DNA from: Hyphomonadaceae bacterium
GTDB taxonomy: Bacteria; Pseudomonadota; Alphaproteobacteria; Caulobacterales; Aquidulcibacteraceae
NCBI GenBank assembly: GCA_021731815.1
Contig: JAKFWO010000001.1
Span: 25,559 to 89,558, forward strand
Length of the DNA: 64,000 nucleotides
Direction: 5' to 3'
The position numbers were made by a program, and so were the translations under genes. This document shows, piece by piece, positions 9,040 to 18,618 of this stretch. The notes under the pieces were generated by a model. The model ran no database searches, was not told the origin of the DNA, and worked only from the letters and a program-made list of their open reading frames with translations. The stretch's first letter is position 1. The number at the start of each line of letters is the position of its first letter.

Positions 9040-12000
9040 ATGAATATGCGGAATTTCTGGTCCACCGGGGCAGCGGCCCTGGCCATGATGGCGGCCGCGA
9101 CGCCGGTTCTGGCGCAGCAATCGACGGGCGATATTCGTGGCTCGGTGCTCGACCAGTCCGGCAATCCGGTTGCCGGCGCGGATGTCGTCATCGTCCATGT
9201 CCCCAGCGGCACCCGCAGCCAATTGTCATCGAACAATGCCGGTGCCTTTGTGGCGTCCGGCCTGCGGGTTGGCGGTCCCTATGAGATTGAGGTTTCCGCA
9301 CCGAGTTACGAGCGCATCAGCGCCCAGGATCTGTTTGTCAGCCTTGGTGACGTGTTCCGCGTGAATTTCCAGCTTGTCGAGGAGACCGCGGTCGAGGAAA
9401 TCGTCGTGGTCGGTGATCGCGCGGGTAGCGCTTCCGGCTTTTCGGTCGGCAATCGCGTCAATCAGGACCGGATCGAGGGCGTCTCTTCGGTCAACCGCGA
9501 TTTGCGCGACATCGTGCGCCGCAACCCGCTGGCGACGTTGAATGTCGGCGGCGACCGCGGCATTTCGATTGCGGGCTCGATCCCGCGCGCCAACCGCATC
9601 ACCATTGATGGCGTGCGCGCCCAGGACGATTTCGGCCTCAATACCGGCGGCCTGCCAACGGTTCGCGGCCCGATCTCGCTCGACGCGATCGAGCAGGTTT
9701 CGGTGAATGTCGCGGAATTCGACCCCGAACAGGGCGATTTCACCGGCGGTTCGATCGCAGTGACCCACAAGAGCGGCACCAACAAGATCGAGGGCTCCGG
9801 GTTCTGGCAGACCAACCGGGAATTCCTCGACGGCGACACGGTCGATGGCCGCCCGGTCAACAACCAGTTCCGCGGCCGCGATTTCGGCGGGTTCATCGGC
9901 GCGCCCCTCATCAAGGACCGGTTGTTCATTGCCGGTTCCTATGAATCCTTCGAACAAACAGCCGCCGTGGCCGGCGGTCCGGCGGCGACGACCCCGGGCG
10001 ACATCGCGTTTTCCAATCCCTCGACCCTCAGCGCCACGGCATTCAATGCGCTCGGTCAAACCCTGCAATCGCTCTATGGCTTTGCGCCGCTCGGCGTTCC
10101 GGCAACCACCCCGATCACGGACCGCAAATGGTCGGCGCGGCTCGACTGGAACATCACGGATGACCACCACGCCCAGTTCACCTATCGCGCCTCGCGCGGG
10201 TCGCAGGCCGCCAATGTGAATGGTGGCGGGCTGAATTTCGGTGATTCCTCGACCTTTTACGTTCAGGGCGAGCGCGAGAACACCTTTGCCGGCCAGATCA
10301 ATTCGAACTGGACCAGCGATTTCTCGACCGAATTGCGGATCACGCGCCGCAATTATCTGCGCGAACAAAATCCCTTCGGCGACATCAATAATGCGGCAGG
10401 CACACCCGAGGCCGATGCCGAGGAATTCGCCGAAGTCCGGGTCTGCTCGTCGGCGACTTCCGGCTTCAGCGCCACCTCGTGCCAGGCGGTCGGCACCAAT
10501 GTTGCCGCGCCGCAGGTCATTTTCGGCCCCGACCAGTTCCGCCATGCCAATCAATTGCGCACAGGCAACACCTCCTATCATTTCAAGGGGCAATATCTCC
10601 TCGGCAACCATACGATCAAGGCGGGCTTCCAGCGCCAGGGCAAGGAGATCGACAATCTCTTCGTCCCGCAATCGGAAGGCGTTTTCTACTTTGACTCGGC
10701 GGCGGATTTTGCGGCTGGTCGCGCCAATCAGCTGATCTATCAGAACACCCTGACCGGCAATCCCGATGCCGATGGCCGCGGGGTCTTTGATTATGCGATC
10801 AATTCCTGGTTCGTGAACGACACCTGGGATGTGGCGAGCTGGCTGACCCTTTCGCTCGGTCTGCGCTATGATCGTTATGCCTCCGGCGATGCGCCGACGG
10901 CCAATCAGGCCTTTGCCAATCGCTATGCAGCGCTCGGGCTGACCAATACGGAATTTCTCGACGGTCGCGATGTGTTCTCCCCGCGATTCGGCTTCAAGGC
11001 AGATCTGCCCTTCGGAATTGATGCGCGCGGCGGGATCGGCAAATTCGCCTCGACCGTATCAGACGTGTTCCTGTCGAATGCCTTCTCCAATGACGGTGCG
11101 CGCTTCAACACGATCACCATCACCCGCAGCGGTGCGCCGGGCGCGGCCAATGAGTTTGCGATTTCGCCGGCAACGGCGGGCTTTTCCCAGGCTTTGGGTG
11201 CCCAGGCGCTGACGCTGACACGGAATGCACAAGGCCAATTCGACCTGTTCAACATCCCGCCGGCGATCCAGACCCTGCTGGCCGGTGGCGGCGCGCCGCT
11301 GGCCGCTCCGACCTATTCCTTCGATCCCAATTTCGAGATCCCTGCGGAATGGAAGGCCAATCTCAACCTGTCGCGAACTTTCAGTCTGCCCTTCGTGGAA
11401 AATATCCGCGCCGGTTTCGATCTGGTGTTCGGCGTGACCCAGCAAGGCTATACGTTCCGGGATCTGCGGGCGAGCCTGGACGGGACCCTGCCCGATGGTC
11501 GCCCGCGTTATATCGGTGACAACGCGCTCACGCCGGTTCTCGACCGGGCGATCTCGCGTGCGATTGGAAACACCGATGCCAACACAGACATTCAGGCGAC
11601 CAATACCCAAAGCGGCAATTCGCGTGTCTGGGCGGCAAGCCTCGGAAAAAGCTGGGATTTCGGGCTGGACATCAATGTGTCCTACGCCCGTCAGGAAGTG
11701 AATACGGTAATCGACGGCGCGCGCTTTGGTTCCACCCCCAACGGGGTATTTACCGGGACGGCGGCGCGCGACCTCAACAACCCAGAGCTCGGCACCAGCA
11801 GTGAAGAAGTCAAGAACGCCCTGAAATATGAGTTCAATTTCGAGCGCAGCTTCTTCAAGGGCCTCAAGAGCCGCCTCACCATCTTTGGCGAGCGCCGCTC
11901 GGGTCGTCCGTTCAGCTATACGTTCAACGACAACACACCCAGCCAAACCGGCCGTTCCACAGTGTTTGGCATTACCGGCGGCAATCGGTCGCTGTTCTAC

Positions 12001-12510
12001 GTTCCGAATTTCGCGGGCGACACCAATCCCAACGATCTCCAGACCGATTTCGTGTTCTTTGATACCGCCGCAACGCGGGATTCACTGCGCGATTTCGTGC
12101 TCAATGGGCCGCTTGCCAATTTCCAGGGACAGATCACGCCGCGCAATGCCTTCCGCAACCCGGCCGTCAACCGGATCGATCTGAAATTCGCCCAGGAAAT
12201 TCCGTGGTTCTTCGGCCACAAGCCCGAGGCCTTTATCGAAATCGACAATTTCCTGAACTTCCTCAACTCCAATTGGGGTGTGGTGCGGGAATTTGCCACC
12301 AATACGCGCGTCGTCGATGTGTTGTGCGCGGACGCAACGGGCGCGGTGGCGGCCAACACCACGTCGGCGCAGAACAATCTCTGCACCAATTTCCGGTTTC
12401 AGAGTGTGAATTTCCAGACCAATCCCCTGACGACCGACCTCGATACGGTGGGCGTCAACCCCAACCAGTCGCGCTGGACGGCGCAGATCGGCCTGCGTTA
12501 CCGCTTCTGA
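9040..12510 (+). CDS. Oar-like TonB-dependent outer-membrane receptor
   Basis: Large outer-membrane transporter, ~1156 residues. Signal peptide to about residue 25 (ending VLAQ). A carboxypeptidase-regulatory-like beta-sandwich (~27-110, GDIRGSVLDQSGNPVAGADV) is followed by a plug domain (~130-260) and a long beta-barrel that ends in Phe (GLRYRF), as barrel proteins do. This architecture is that of Oar-like TonB receptors, which import siderophores, peptides or other large ligands using TonB energy. ATG 9040 has AGGGG upstream and is preferred over a TTG at 9016. A rho-independent terminator follows 25 bp after the stop. The gene stands next to pstS-like with a PhoB-like site, so a phosphorus-containing ligand is possible. 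Confidence 0.9.
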   Translation: MNMRNFWSTGAAALAMMAAATPVLAQQSTGDIRGSVLDQSGNPVAGADVVIVHVPSGTRSQLSSNNAGAFVASGLRVGGPYEIEVSAPSYERISAQDLFVSLGDVFRVNFQLVEETAVEEIVVVGDRAGSASGFSVGNRVNQDRIEGVSSVNRDLRDIVRRNPLATLNVGGDRGISIAGSIPRANRITIDGVRAQDDFGLNTGGLPTVRGPISLDAIEQVSVNVAEFDPEQGDFTGGSIAVTHKSGTNKIEGSGFWQTNREFLDGDTVDGRPVNNQFRGRDFGGFIGAPLIKDRLFIAGSYESFEQTAAVAGGPAATTPGDIAFSNPSTLSATAFNALGQTLQSLYGFAPLGVPATTPITDRKWSARLDWNITDDHHAQFTYRASRGSQAANVNGGGLNFGDSSTFYVQGERENTFAGQINSNWTSDFSTELRITRRNYLREQNPFGDINNAAGTPEADAEEFAEVRVCSSATSGFSATSCQAVGTNVAAPQVIFGPDQFRHANQLRTGNTSYHFKGQYLLGNHTIKAGFQRQGKEIDNLFVPQSEGVFYFDSAADFAAGRANQLIYQNTLTGNPDADGRGVFDYAINSWFVNDTWDVASWLTLSLGLRYDRYASGDAPTANQAFANRYAALGLTNTEFLDGRDVFSPRFGFKADLPFGIDARGGIGKFASTVSDVFLSNAFSNDGARFNTITITRSGAPGAANEFAISPATAGFSQALGAQALTLTRNAQGQFDLFNIPPAIQTLLAGGGAPLAAPTYSFDPNFEIPAEWKANLNLSRTFSLPFVENIRAGFDLVFGVTQQGYTFRDLRASLDGTLPDGRPRYIGDNALTPVLDRAISRAIGNTDANTDIQATNTQSGNSRVWAASLGKSWDFGLDINVSYARQEVNTVIDGARFGSTPNGVFTGTAARDLNNPELGTSSEEVKNALKYEFNFERSFFKGLKSRLTIFGERRSGRPFSYTFNDNTPSQTGRSTVFGITGGNRSLFYVPNFAGDTNPNDLQTDFVFFDTAATRDSLRDFVLNGPLANFQGQITPRNAFRNPAVNRIDLKFAQEIPWFFGHKPEAFIEIDNFLNFLNSNWGVVREFATNTRVVDVLCADATGAVAANTTSAQNNLCTNFRFQSVNFQTNPLTTDLDTVGVNPNQSRWTAQIGLRYRF

Positions 12511-12534
12511 TCGATCGGACCATCCATGAAACGG

Positions 12535-12561
12535 AAGGGCGGCCCTCGGGTCGCCCTTTTT
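12535..12561 (+). terminator. Rho-independent terminator of the TonB receptor gene
   Basis: AAGGGCG (12535-12541) pairs with CGCCCTT (12552-12558), followed by a T-run to 12561. It lies inside the open upstream extension of the ubiE frame and therefore argues against the earlier ATG at 12526 for that gene. Confidence 0.8.
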
Positions 12562-12603
12562 GTTGGCGCTTGCTTTTGTGCGATAGCCTGGCCAGGAACA
12601 CGC

Positions 12604-13410
12604 ATGACCCATGATCCACAAGCCGCCGACAGTCCGTTCCTGGCCGGCACCGACGGCAACACCGCCTCCTTCGGCTTTGCCGATATCCCCGCAGGGGAAA
12701 AGGCGGCGCGCGTGCGTGAGGTGTTTGACCGCTCGGCCAAACGCTATGATCTCATGAACGACCTGATGTCGCTCGGTGCGCATCGGGCGTGGAAGGCGGC
12801 GATGCTGGCCTGGCTCAATCCGCAGCCCGGCGAAATTTTGGCAGACATTGCCGGCGGCACCGGTGACATCGCGCGAGGTTTTCTGGCCGCAGCACTGCGG
12901 GCGGGCAAGCGGCGCCACGACGCGGTGCCCGCGCAGGCCTGTGTCATCGACATCAATGCCGAAATGCTGGCGGCCGGCCGTGCGCGGGGCACGCCCGCCG
13001 GGCTTTACTGGATTTGCGGTGATGCCGAGCGCCTGCCATTGCCCGATGCCTCGGTCCATTGCCTGACCATTGCCTTCGGGATCCGCAATGTTACCCATAT
13101 CGACCGCGCGCTCGGCGAAATGCGGCGGGTGCTGGTACCGGGCGGACGCTTCGCGTGCCTTGAATTCTCAAAGCCCGTCATTGGCGCGTTCGAAGCGATT
13201 TATGACCGCTTTTCGTTCGATGTCATCCCGCGGCTCGGCGCGCTGGCGGCGGGCCAGCGCCAGCCCTATGAATATCTGGTGCAATCGATCCGCCGCTTCC
13301 CTCCCCAGGCGGAATTCGCCGCCATGGTGCGGAATGCCGGGTTTTCCCGGGTCAGATGGGAAAATTTTTCCATGGGGGTCGCCGCCCTTCATACCGGCTG
13401 GGCATTGTGA
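12604..13410 (+). CDS. ubiE: UbiE ubiquinone/menaquinone biosynthesis C-methyltransferase
   Basis: SAM-dependent methylase that C-methylates the 2-polyprenyl-6-methoxy-benzoquinol (or demethylmenaquinol) ring. The UbiE start [28 protein letters not shown] is present, then SAM motif I ([10 protein letters not shown]), the [11 protein letters not shown] segment, the [15 protein letters not shown] motif and the CLEFSKP region. Length from ATG 12604 is 268 residues, close to the family norm. I reject ATG 12526 because it would place the upstream gene's terminator within the coding region. It appears to be a single-gene unit. Confidence 0.93.
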   Translation: MTHDPQAADSPFLAGTDGNTASFGFADIPAGEKAARVREVFDRSAKRYDLMNDLMSLGAHRAWKAAMLAWLNPQPGEILADIAGGTGDIARGFLAAALRAGKRRHDAVPAQACVIDINAEMLAAGRARGTPAGLYWICGDAERLPLPDASVHCLTIAFGIRNVTHIDRALGEMRRVLVPGGRFACLEFSKPVIGAFEAIYDRFSFDVIPRLGALAAGQRQPYEYLVQSIRRFPPQAEFAAMVRNAGFSRVRWENFSMGVAALHTGWAL

Positions 13411-13487
13411 ATGGTCGGGTTACCCGTTGCCGTTCCGCTGAATCTGCGTCAGAACAACCCATTCCCATATCTTCAAATGATGACCTG

Positions 13488-13597
13488 GAGCATTTTCAGG
13501 GAAATCCGAGCCGGATGTCTGAATTGAAAATGCCCGGATTCAATGATCTGGAGCGCGCTCAGGCGAGAACCGGATTCCACTTTTTCTGAACGCACTC
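13488..13597 (-). repeat. Dispersed two-hairpin intergenic repeat, copy 1
   Basis: About 110 bp, roughly the reverse complement of the element at 28596-28705. It has a GAGCATTTTCAG...TTGAAAATGC arm pair and a GAGCGCGCTCAG...CTGAACGCACTC arm pair, joined by GGATTCAATGATC. It sits between ubiE and the DUF2147 gene and touches the latter's stop codon. Both hairpins are slightly degenerate. Confidence 0.8.
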
Positions 13598-14148
13598 TAG
13601 CACTTCCACGGACCAGCCGGGTCGGCCCGTGTCCAGATTTCCGTTTGCCCGAACGGGCCGATCGAGCCGCGCACCCGGATGGAATCCGGCCCGGCCAGAT
13701 CAACCCGCGGATTGACCCGCAGCCCGCGGGTTGCGATATAGGCCTTGCCGTCACGCCAGCGCCCGGCGCGCTTGTCATCGGCCGTCAGACCCCAGAGCAC
13801 GGCCGTCCCGCACAGGAGATTGTTGCGCAGAGTGCGGTCGGGATTTTTCGTATCCCGCCGGAGCTTGCCGCTGGCGTCGAGGGGATCCCGGATCCAGGCG
13901 ATCCGCCCGCAGATCGTTCCGGGCGAGCCATCCGCACTTCCGGTGCAGGTCGAAAGCTCGATCACCGAATCCTTGGCCGCCACAAACCAGAACCCGACCA
14001 GTGGAGAGCTCACCGGAGCCGCGGTCGCGCCGGTTGCAAGCGGTTTAGCGGGGACATCCTCGGCAAAAATGGCGGAAGTGCCGAAGACCAGCGAAGTCAG
14101 TACCGAACAGAAAATTATTACCGATCGGCGAATCAGTGATGTCCACAT
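13597..14148 (-). CDS. DUF2147 secreted protein
   Basis: 183-residue exported protein of the DUF2147 family, of unknown biochemical role. The start at 14148 gives a good signal peptide (MWTSLIRRSVIIF...FGTSAIFA); the frame is open to 14199 but the extra residues would bury the signal. The body has the family pattern: GFWF near the start, an IELSTC..G..CGRIAWIRDP stretch with conserved Cys pair, NLLCGTAVLWGL, and WRDGKAYI followed by RVRGSIG.FGQTEIWTR near the end. It stands alone, convergent with ubiE across a dispersed repeat. Confidence 0.82.
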   Translation of the reverse strand: MWTSLIRRSVIIFCSVLTSLVFGTSAIFAEDVPAKPLATGATAAPVSSPLVGFWFVAAKDSVIELSTCTGSADGSPGTICGRIAWIRDPLDASGKLRRDTKNPDRTLRNNLLCGTAVLWGLTADDKRAGRWRDGKAYIATRGLRVNPRVDLAGPDSIRVRGSIGPFGQTEIWTRADPAGPWKC

Positions 14149-14286
14149 GGAAAGCGATCCCGCAAGGTGATCGGCCTGCTTGGCCGTCCCGGACAACATG
14201 CCCGTATTCAGGAATCTGGTGCGTGTTTGCGTGAACCACCGGATTCCACAAGTTTCTCAACGCGCACGAGGGAACCAAATCAACCG

Positions 14287-14322
14287 CCCCCCGATCCGAT
14301 CATAGAGGGCGGGATCGGGGGG
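14287..14322. other. Strong G/C hairpin in the 14149-14564 intergenic region
   Basis: CCCCCCGATCC (14287-14297) and GGATCGGGGGG (14312-14322) form a perfect 11-bp stem with a 14-nt loop; nine G in a row begin at 14317. It could end transcription from the gene at 14565 or act in the leader of the DUF2147 gene; no T-run follows on either strand. I see no gene in the rest of this 416-bp gap. Confidence 0.4.
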
Positions 14323-14564
14323 GGGTGATCCGGGCGTCCGCACCCTGCCTGATTCAGGACGAAAGTCCTTGATGCCGGACTTCACAGCGGGGTATCACAT
14401 TCAATCTTCCGAATGTGACGAAAACCCGACGGGTACTGCGAACCAGGCAAACGGATGATTGCGTGTTCCTGCAGCCGTTGAACGGTATTTTCGTGGAACG
14501 ATAGCGCTTTGGCGAAAGGCGTCAAGGCGGAGCGATGAGAATGCGACCGGGTGGTCGCAACGAC

Positions 14565-15614
14565 CTATGGGACATCGAGTCCGGTTTCCACCGCCGCCCG
14601 CCGCATCGGCCGACTGATCAGTATAGACCCCAGCGCACAGAGCGCGAGCAAAGCCACGCCCGCTTTGGGGCCGAACAGATTGGCACCGGTCGCCATCAGG
14701 CAACAATTGAAAGTCATGCCCCAATAGATTGCGCTGGCGCGCCAATGCGGCTGTCCGGAACGGATCAGAAGCTGGTAATGGTGGTCGCGATGGGCATGGA
14801 GCAGATTGCGGCCCCGCCGGGCCCGGAAGGCAAGGGTCAGCAGCACATCGGCAAGGGTCGGGAAAAAGAATACAGGCGCCAACCAGACCGATAAAATACC
14901 GGCCTCGATCAGGATCAGCGCCAGCGCGGCCGCGAGAAATCCGATGAACAATGCCCCGCAATCGCCCGCAAACAGCCGCCCCAGGGGGAAATTCCACCAG
15001 AGAAATCCCGCGAGAGCCCCGGCCAGTGCCAATGCGATCAGGCCGGCTTCCGGCGTACCGCCCAGAAGCCCGATCATTCCCAGAAAAGCGAGGCTGATGG
15101 CATTGGTGCCGGCGGCCATGCCATTGGCCCCATCCATGAAATTCACCGCATTGGTCAGGGTGAACAGCCATAGCACGCTGCCGGCGACGCCGATGGCCAG
15201 TCCCGGATGCAGCCCGCCGGATTCACCCTCGAAAAGGATTTCCACCCGGGCACCCAGCAATGCGAAGGCGAATGCCGCCATCAGCATGAGCGGAAACTTC
15301 AACCGTCCGGACAGGGGCTTCAGGTCATCAGCAAGCCCGATGAGGAAAATCCCGGCGCCGGTCAGCAGCGCCCAGGCGGCTTTGGACGCGATGAGGGTTT
15401 CAACCGGGGAAACGGGCCAGAGCTGAATTCCAAGGGCCGCCCCCATCCCGCTGGCAATGACGATCCCGACGCCCCCACCCCGCGGGGTTGGTGTGGAATG
15501 GAGCTTGCGGGCCTGATCCGGAAGATCGGTGATGCCGGCCGCGATCATCGCCCCGCAGGCCACAAGCGCCATAAAGGCAGCCGCGAGAAAGGCGGAAAAT
15601 GCGCTGAGGACCAT
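14565..15614 (-). CDS. MraY/WecA-like polyprenyl-phosphate sugar-1-phosphate transferase
   Basis: 349-residue polytopic inner-membrane enzyme (about 10 hydrophobic segments) of glycosyltransferase family 4 type. It moves a sugar-1-phosphate from a UDP-sugar to undecaprenyl phosphate to start polysaccharide or O-antigen synthesis. Family motifs are visible: DLPD..RKLHSTPTPRGGG near residue 30, LADDLKPLSGRLKF near 95, NAVNFMDGANGMA near 155 and the HRDHHYQ motif near 285. The starting PTPRGGG and HxDHHYQ favour the WecA/Rfe-like branch over true MraY. It precedes nothing in polysaccharide synthesis here; the next gene upstream is ispE (16 bp away, same strand), which may share its transcript. 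Confidence 0.85.
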   Translation of the reverse strand: MVLSAFSAFLAAAFMALVACGAMIAAGITDLPDQARKLHSTPTPRGGGVGIVIASGMGAALGIQLWPVSPVETLIASKAAWALLTGAGIFLIGLADDLKPLSGRLKFPLMLMAAFAFALLGARVEILFEGESGGLHPGLAIGVAGSVLWLFTLTNAVNFMDGANGMAAGTNAISLAFLGMIGLLGGTPEAGLIALALAGALAGFLWWNFPLGRLFAGDCGALFIGFLAAALALILIEAGILSVWLAPVFFFPTLADVLLTLAFRARRGRNLLHAHRDHHYQLLIRSGQPHWRASAIYWGMTFNCCLMATGANLFGPKAGVALLALCALGSILISRPMRRAAVETGLDVP

Positions 15615-15630
15615 TCTTCACCGTTACCCG

Positions 15631-16602
15631 TCAGGCCTCAATGCCGAGCCGACAGGCCACGGCCCACCAGTCGGGCTCCCGCTGCAAGAGCTGCTTTGCT
15701 GCAAGCTGCGCCTGTTCCATCGACTCAAACAGGGCAAAACAGGTCCCCCCGCTGCCCGACATGCGGATGAGGCGGACATCGGTCAGCCGCCGCAGGGCAT
15801 CGAGACATTGGCCGATCGCGGGTTCGATGGACAAAGCGGCGGCTTCGAGGTCGTTGCGATAATCATGGAGCGCGGCAATGAAATCGGCGGCATTGCGCGA
15901 CGAAGGCAGTGGCGCGGGAATGAAAGCATTCCCGGGCGGGAATGTGGACGGCTGACCATGGAAGTTCAGCGCATCGAAGCGGCGATAGACCGGCCCGGTC
16001 GGGACCGGAACCAGCATATTGGCGAGCACGGCAAACAGCCCCGGCGCGCGGGCCGGCGCAAGCTTCTCGCCCGTGCCGGTCATATGCGCGGTACGATTGA
16101 AGATACAGGCCGGCACATCGGCCCCGAGTGAAGCCGCGATTCGCGCCAGATCGGGGAGCGAAAATCCGGTTCCCCAGAAATGGTTGAGGGCGCGCAGGGC
16201 CGCGGCGGCATCGGCCGAGCCGCCGCCGATGCCCGAGGCGACCGGCAGATTTTTTTCGAGATGGAGATGCGCAGGCGCGCATCCGGCAAGGCCGATCTGC
16301 CCGGCGGCCGCGCGCAGGGAATTCGCCGCTCGCAGCACCAGATTGTCGTCGCCCGTCGACAGGCCGTCAGAAAAAGGTCCCGAAACCGTCAAAGTGAGCG
16401 GGCGACCGGGTTCACCGGGCAGCACCGACAGCCTGTCCCCATGATCGGCGAACATGACGAGGCTGTCGAGCGGGTGACGCCCATCGGCCTCGGGCGGGCC
16501 AACATGGAGATAGAGATTAAGCTTGGCCGGTGCGGGCTCCCATGCCGCGGCTTGGTCCAGACCCGCTTGATCCGTAATCATCACCTCCCTGGTCATCTCC
16601 AT
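15631..16602 (-). CDS. ispE: IspE 4-diphosphocytidyl-2-C-methyl-D-erythritol kinase
   Basis: GHMP-family kinase of the non-mevalonate isoprenoid pathway; phosphorylates CDP-methylerythritol using ATP. The PAKLNLYLHV start, the LEKNLPVASGIGGGSADAAA ATP-binding loop and the C-terminal RMSGSGGTCFALF motif are characteristic. Length 323 is slightly above the usual ~290 because of an N-terminal addition; ATG 16602 has GGTGGAG upstream, while an ATG seven codons later also has a purine-rich leader. It is followed closely by the sugar-phosphate transferase gene. With ubiE nearby there are two isoprenoid/quinone genes in this stretch, but no shared operon. Confidence 0.94.
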   Translation of the reverse strand: MEMTREVMITDQAGLDQAAAWEPAPAKLNLYLHVGPPEADGRHPLDSLVMFADHGDRLSVLPGEPGRPLTLTVSGPFSDGLSTGDDNLVLRAANSLRAAAGQIGLAGCAPAHLHLEKNLPVASGIGGGSADAAAALRALNHFWGTGFSLPDLARIAASLGADVPACIFNRTAHMTGTGEKLAPARAPGLFAVLANMLVPVPTGPVYRRFDALNFHGQPSTFPPGNAFIPAPLPSSRNAADFIAALHDYRNDLEAAALSIEPAIGQCLDALRRLTDVRLIRMSGSGGTCFALFESMEQAQLAAKQLLQREPDWWAVACRLGIEA

Positions 16603-16616
16603 GAATGCTCCACCTC

Positions 16617-16728
16617 GCGCATTTTCAACAAAAGTGTCGTCGCGGTTTTGGTCCGAAAATGCGTCGATTCAAGAACCGGAAGCATCGAACCCGACGAAAT
16701 CCGGCTCGGATTTCCTTGAAAATACGCT
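16617..16728. repeat. Dispersed repeat, degenerate copy 2
   Basis: Arms GCGCATTTTCAA (16617) and TTGAAAATACGC (16716-16727) enclose ~87 bp, and the right side reads GGCTCGGATTTCC before the arm, as in the copy at 28596-28705. The left half is rearranged. It fills the gap between ispE and the TPR lipoprotein gene. Confidence 0.6.
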
Positions 16729-18604
16729 AGCGCGCCACGGCAGGGGTTTTCTGGCCACCCTCACCCGCCCCCCCCTTGCCCGGTGCATTGACCGCAGCCC
16801 TGGCAAGCGTCTCCCGCTCCGGCAGGCCATCTTTCAGTTTCGCCTCGATCGCGGGTTTTTTTGCCGCGGGGATATTGACCCCCAAAGCGCGCTTCCATTC
16901 GAATCGCGCCTCGATCCGACGGCCAAGCCGCCAATAGACATCGCCGAGATGATCAAGGATCTCCCATTCGCCGGGTTCGATCTCGACCGCGCGTTCGAGG
17001 GCATCGAGCGCCTGTTCATATTCCCCGATCTGGTAATGGGCCCAGCCAAGACTGTCGATGATGTGCCCCGAGCGGGGGTCGAGCGCCACGGCCTGCCGGA
17101 TCAGCTCGAAAGCCTCCTTGAGATTGCGGCCGCGTTCGGCGAGGCCATAGCCCAGATAATTGAGCGTGAGCGCCCGGTCGGGGGAAAGCGCAACGGCGCG
17201 GCGCAGATCGGCCTCGGCGAGGTCCCATTTGTCCTGACGCTCGCGCGCCGCCCCGCGCAGGAAAAACAGTCCCCAATGCTGGGGCCCCGGTTCGGCAAGT
17301 CCCTCGACCAGCGTTGTGAACACGGCCTCCGCCTCCGCATGGCGATCCAGCGCCTGCAGGGCTTCCCCGACCATCAGATTGCTGTCGTAAGACGGCGCGA
17401 GGCCTTTGGTATCGCGCGCCATGGCCAGCGCCGCGTCGGGTTTTCCCTCGGTACGAAGTATGGCCACCGCCCGTTGACGTGCCAGCAGGAAATAATCCGA
17501 ACCAGGCGGAATTTCCCCCAGTTCGAGCCGCGCTTCGGCATAATTCCGGGTCTGGGTCAGGGCATCCGCCCGGCTGAGCATGATTGCTTCGGCCCGCGGG
17601 TCGAGATGCCGCGCGAGCCCCAGCACCTGAAGCGCAGTGGCCGGGCCACCCAATTCCTGGATCAGCGCCGCCTGGGCTGTCAGAAATTGCGCCAGCGACC
17701 GGGCGGTGGCAGGGCGCGGTGGCTTGGTTGCCCCTTTGGTCGCAAGCCTTTGTGCGCCCTGGCGAAACCCCACATGATTGGGATTGCGGCCGAGATATTC
17801 CTGATAAAAGGCGCGCGCCTCGTCGAAACGTTCGAGCCGTTCGAGCGCCCGCCCGCGCCCCTCGGCCGCCGCGAACAGGGCAATCGGGCCATTGAGCGCG
17901 GATTCGAAATCCAGCGCTGCGCGCGCATCATCGCCCAAGGTTTCGGCGAGAAAAGCATAGGCATAGGATTCGATCACCGTCGCCAAAGCCGGATTGGCGG
18001 GCAGGTCGAAAAACGCCTCCGCGGGATTCCGCTCCGAAGCTGCCGGGGGCTGAAGGGCGGCAAAGGCCCCCGCCTTGTCGCCGGCTCCCGCCAATGCAAA
18101 AGCCTTGACGATGCGCAGCGACAGATCCGCATCCGCGCCCTCGCCGGCGATTGTTGCGGCCAGTTCGAAATTATTGCGCCGGATGGCCTCGGCCGCCAGC
18201 AGCGTTCCGGTCAGCGCAGAAGAAGCGATCTGCGCATTATCCGATCCCCGCGCAAGGCTCAGCGCCCCGGGCGCGTCATTGGCCGCCAGATGGGCACCGA
18301 TCGCACGCGACAACAGCGTGGGGTCGGAAGCGCCGGAACGAAGGGCCTCGTCATAAAACAAGGCGGCACCGGCCGGATCGTCGGATAATTCCGCATAGCG
18401 CCCGATCAGGAAGCCGGAATATTCCCGGGCAGCGCGAAATTCGCGGATCTCCTGCCCATCCCTTTCAGTGCGGACCGGAAAGGACCCATAGGTGGTGCAG
18501 CCGGCGAGCATGGCCGCCGTGAAGGCGATCCCCGCGAGATAGCGGTGTTTCGGTCGGCTGCGGAAGATGGCCGGCGGGGAGTGATGGCACGATTCGTCGA
18601 TCAT
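16727..18604 (-). CDS. TPR-repeat lipoprotein
   Basis: 625-residue predicted lipoprotein: basic N-terminus, hydrophobic stretch and lipobox LAGC (Cys near residue 35), then many degenerate TPR helices across the whole chain. The last third has the clearest units (LNYLGYGLAERGRNLKEAFELI and IIDSLGWAHYQIGEYEQALDAL type), a pattern seen in outer-membrane TPR lipoproteins of alphaproteobacteria that are usually annotated only as tetratricopeptide repeat proteins. Start chosen at ATG 18604, as the extension to 18718 would mask the lipoprotein signal and overlap the upstream gene. It follows the ETF-QO gene by 14 bp on the same strand, so they may be co-transcribed. Confidence 0.85.
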   Translation of the reverse strand: MIDESCHHSPPAIFRSRPKHRYLAGIAFTAAMLAGCTTYGSFPVRTERDGQEIREFRAAREYSGFLIGRYAELSDDPAGAALFYDEALRSGASDPTLLSRAIGAHLAANDAPGALSLARGSDNAQIASSALTGTLLAAEAIRRNNFELAATIAGEGADADLSLRIVKAFALAGAGDKAGAFAALQPPAASERNPAEAFFDLPANPALATVIESYAYAFLAETLGDDARAALDFESALNGPIALFAAAEGRGRALERLERFDEARAFYQEYLGRNPNHVGFRQGAQRLATKGATKPPRPATARSLAQFLTAQAALIQELGGPATALQVLGLARHLDPRAEAIMLSRADALTQTRNYAEARLELGEIPPGSDYFLLARQRAVAILRTEGKPDAALAMARDTKGLAPSYDSNLMVGEALQALDRHAEAEAVFTTLVEGLAEPGPQHWGLFFLRGAARERQDKWDLAEADLRRAVALSPDRALTLNYLGYGLAERGRNLKEAFELIRQAVALDPRSGHIIDSLGWAHYQIGEYEQALDALERAVEIEPGEWEILDHLGDVYWRLGRRIEARFEWKRALGVNIPAAKKPAIEAKLKDGLPERETLARAAVNAPGKGGAGEGGQKTPAVAR

Positions 18605-18618
18605 GATGGTCCCGCTCG

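Noticed and set aside
16601..18388. 595-codon open frame on the + strand
   Set aside because: Antisense to the TPR lipoprotein, which has a lipobox and TPR pattern; GC-rich codon bias keeps the opposite strand open.
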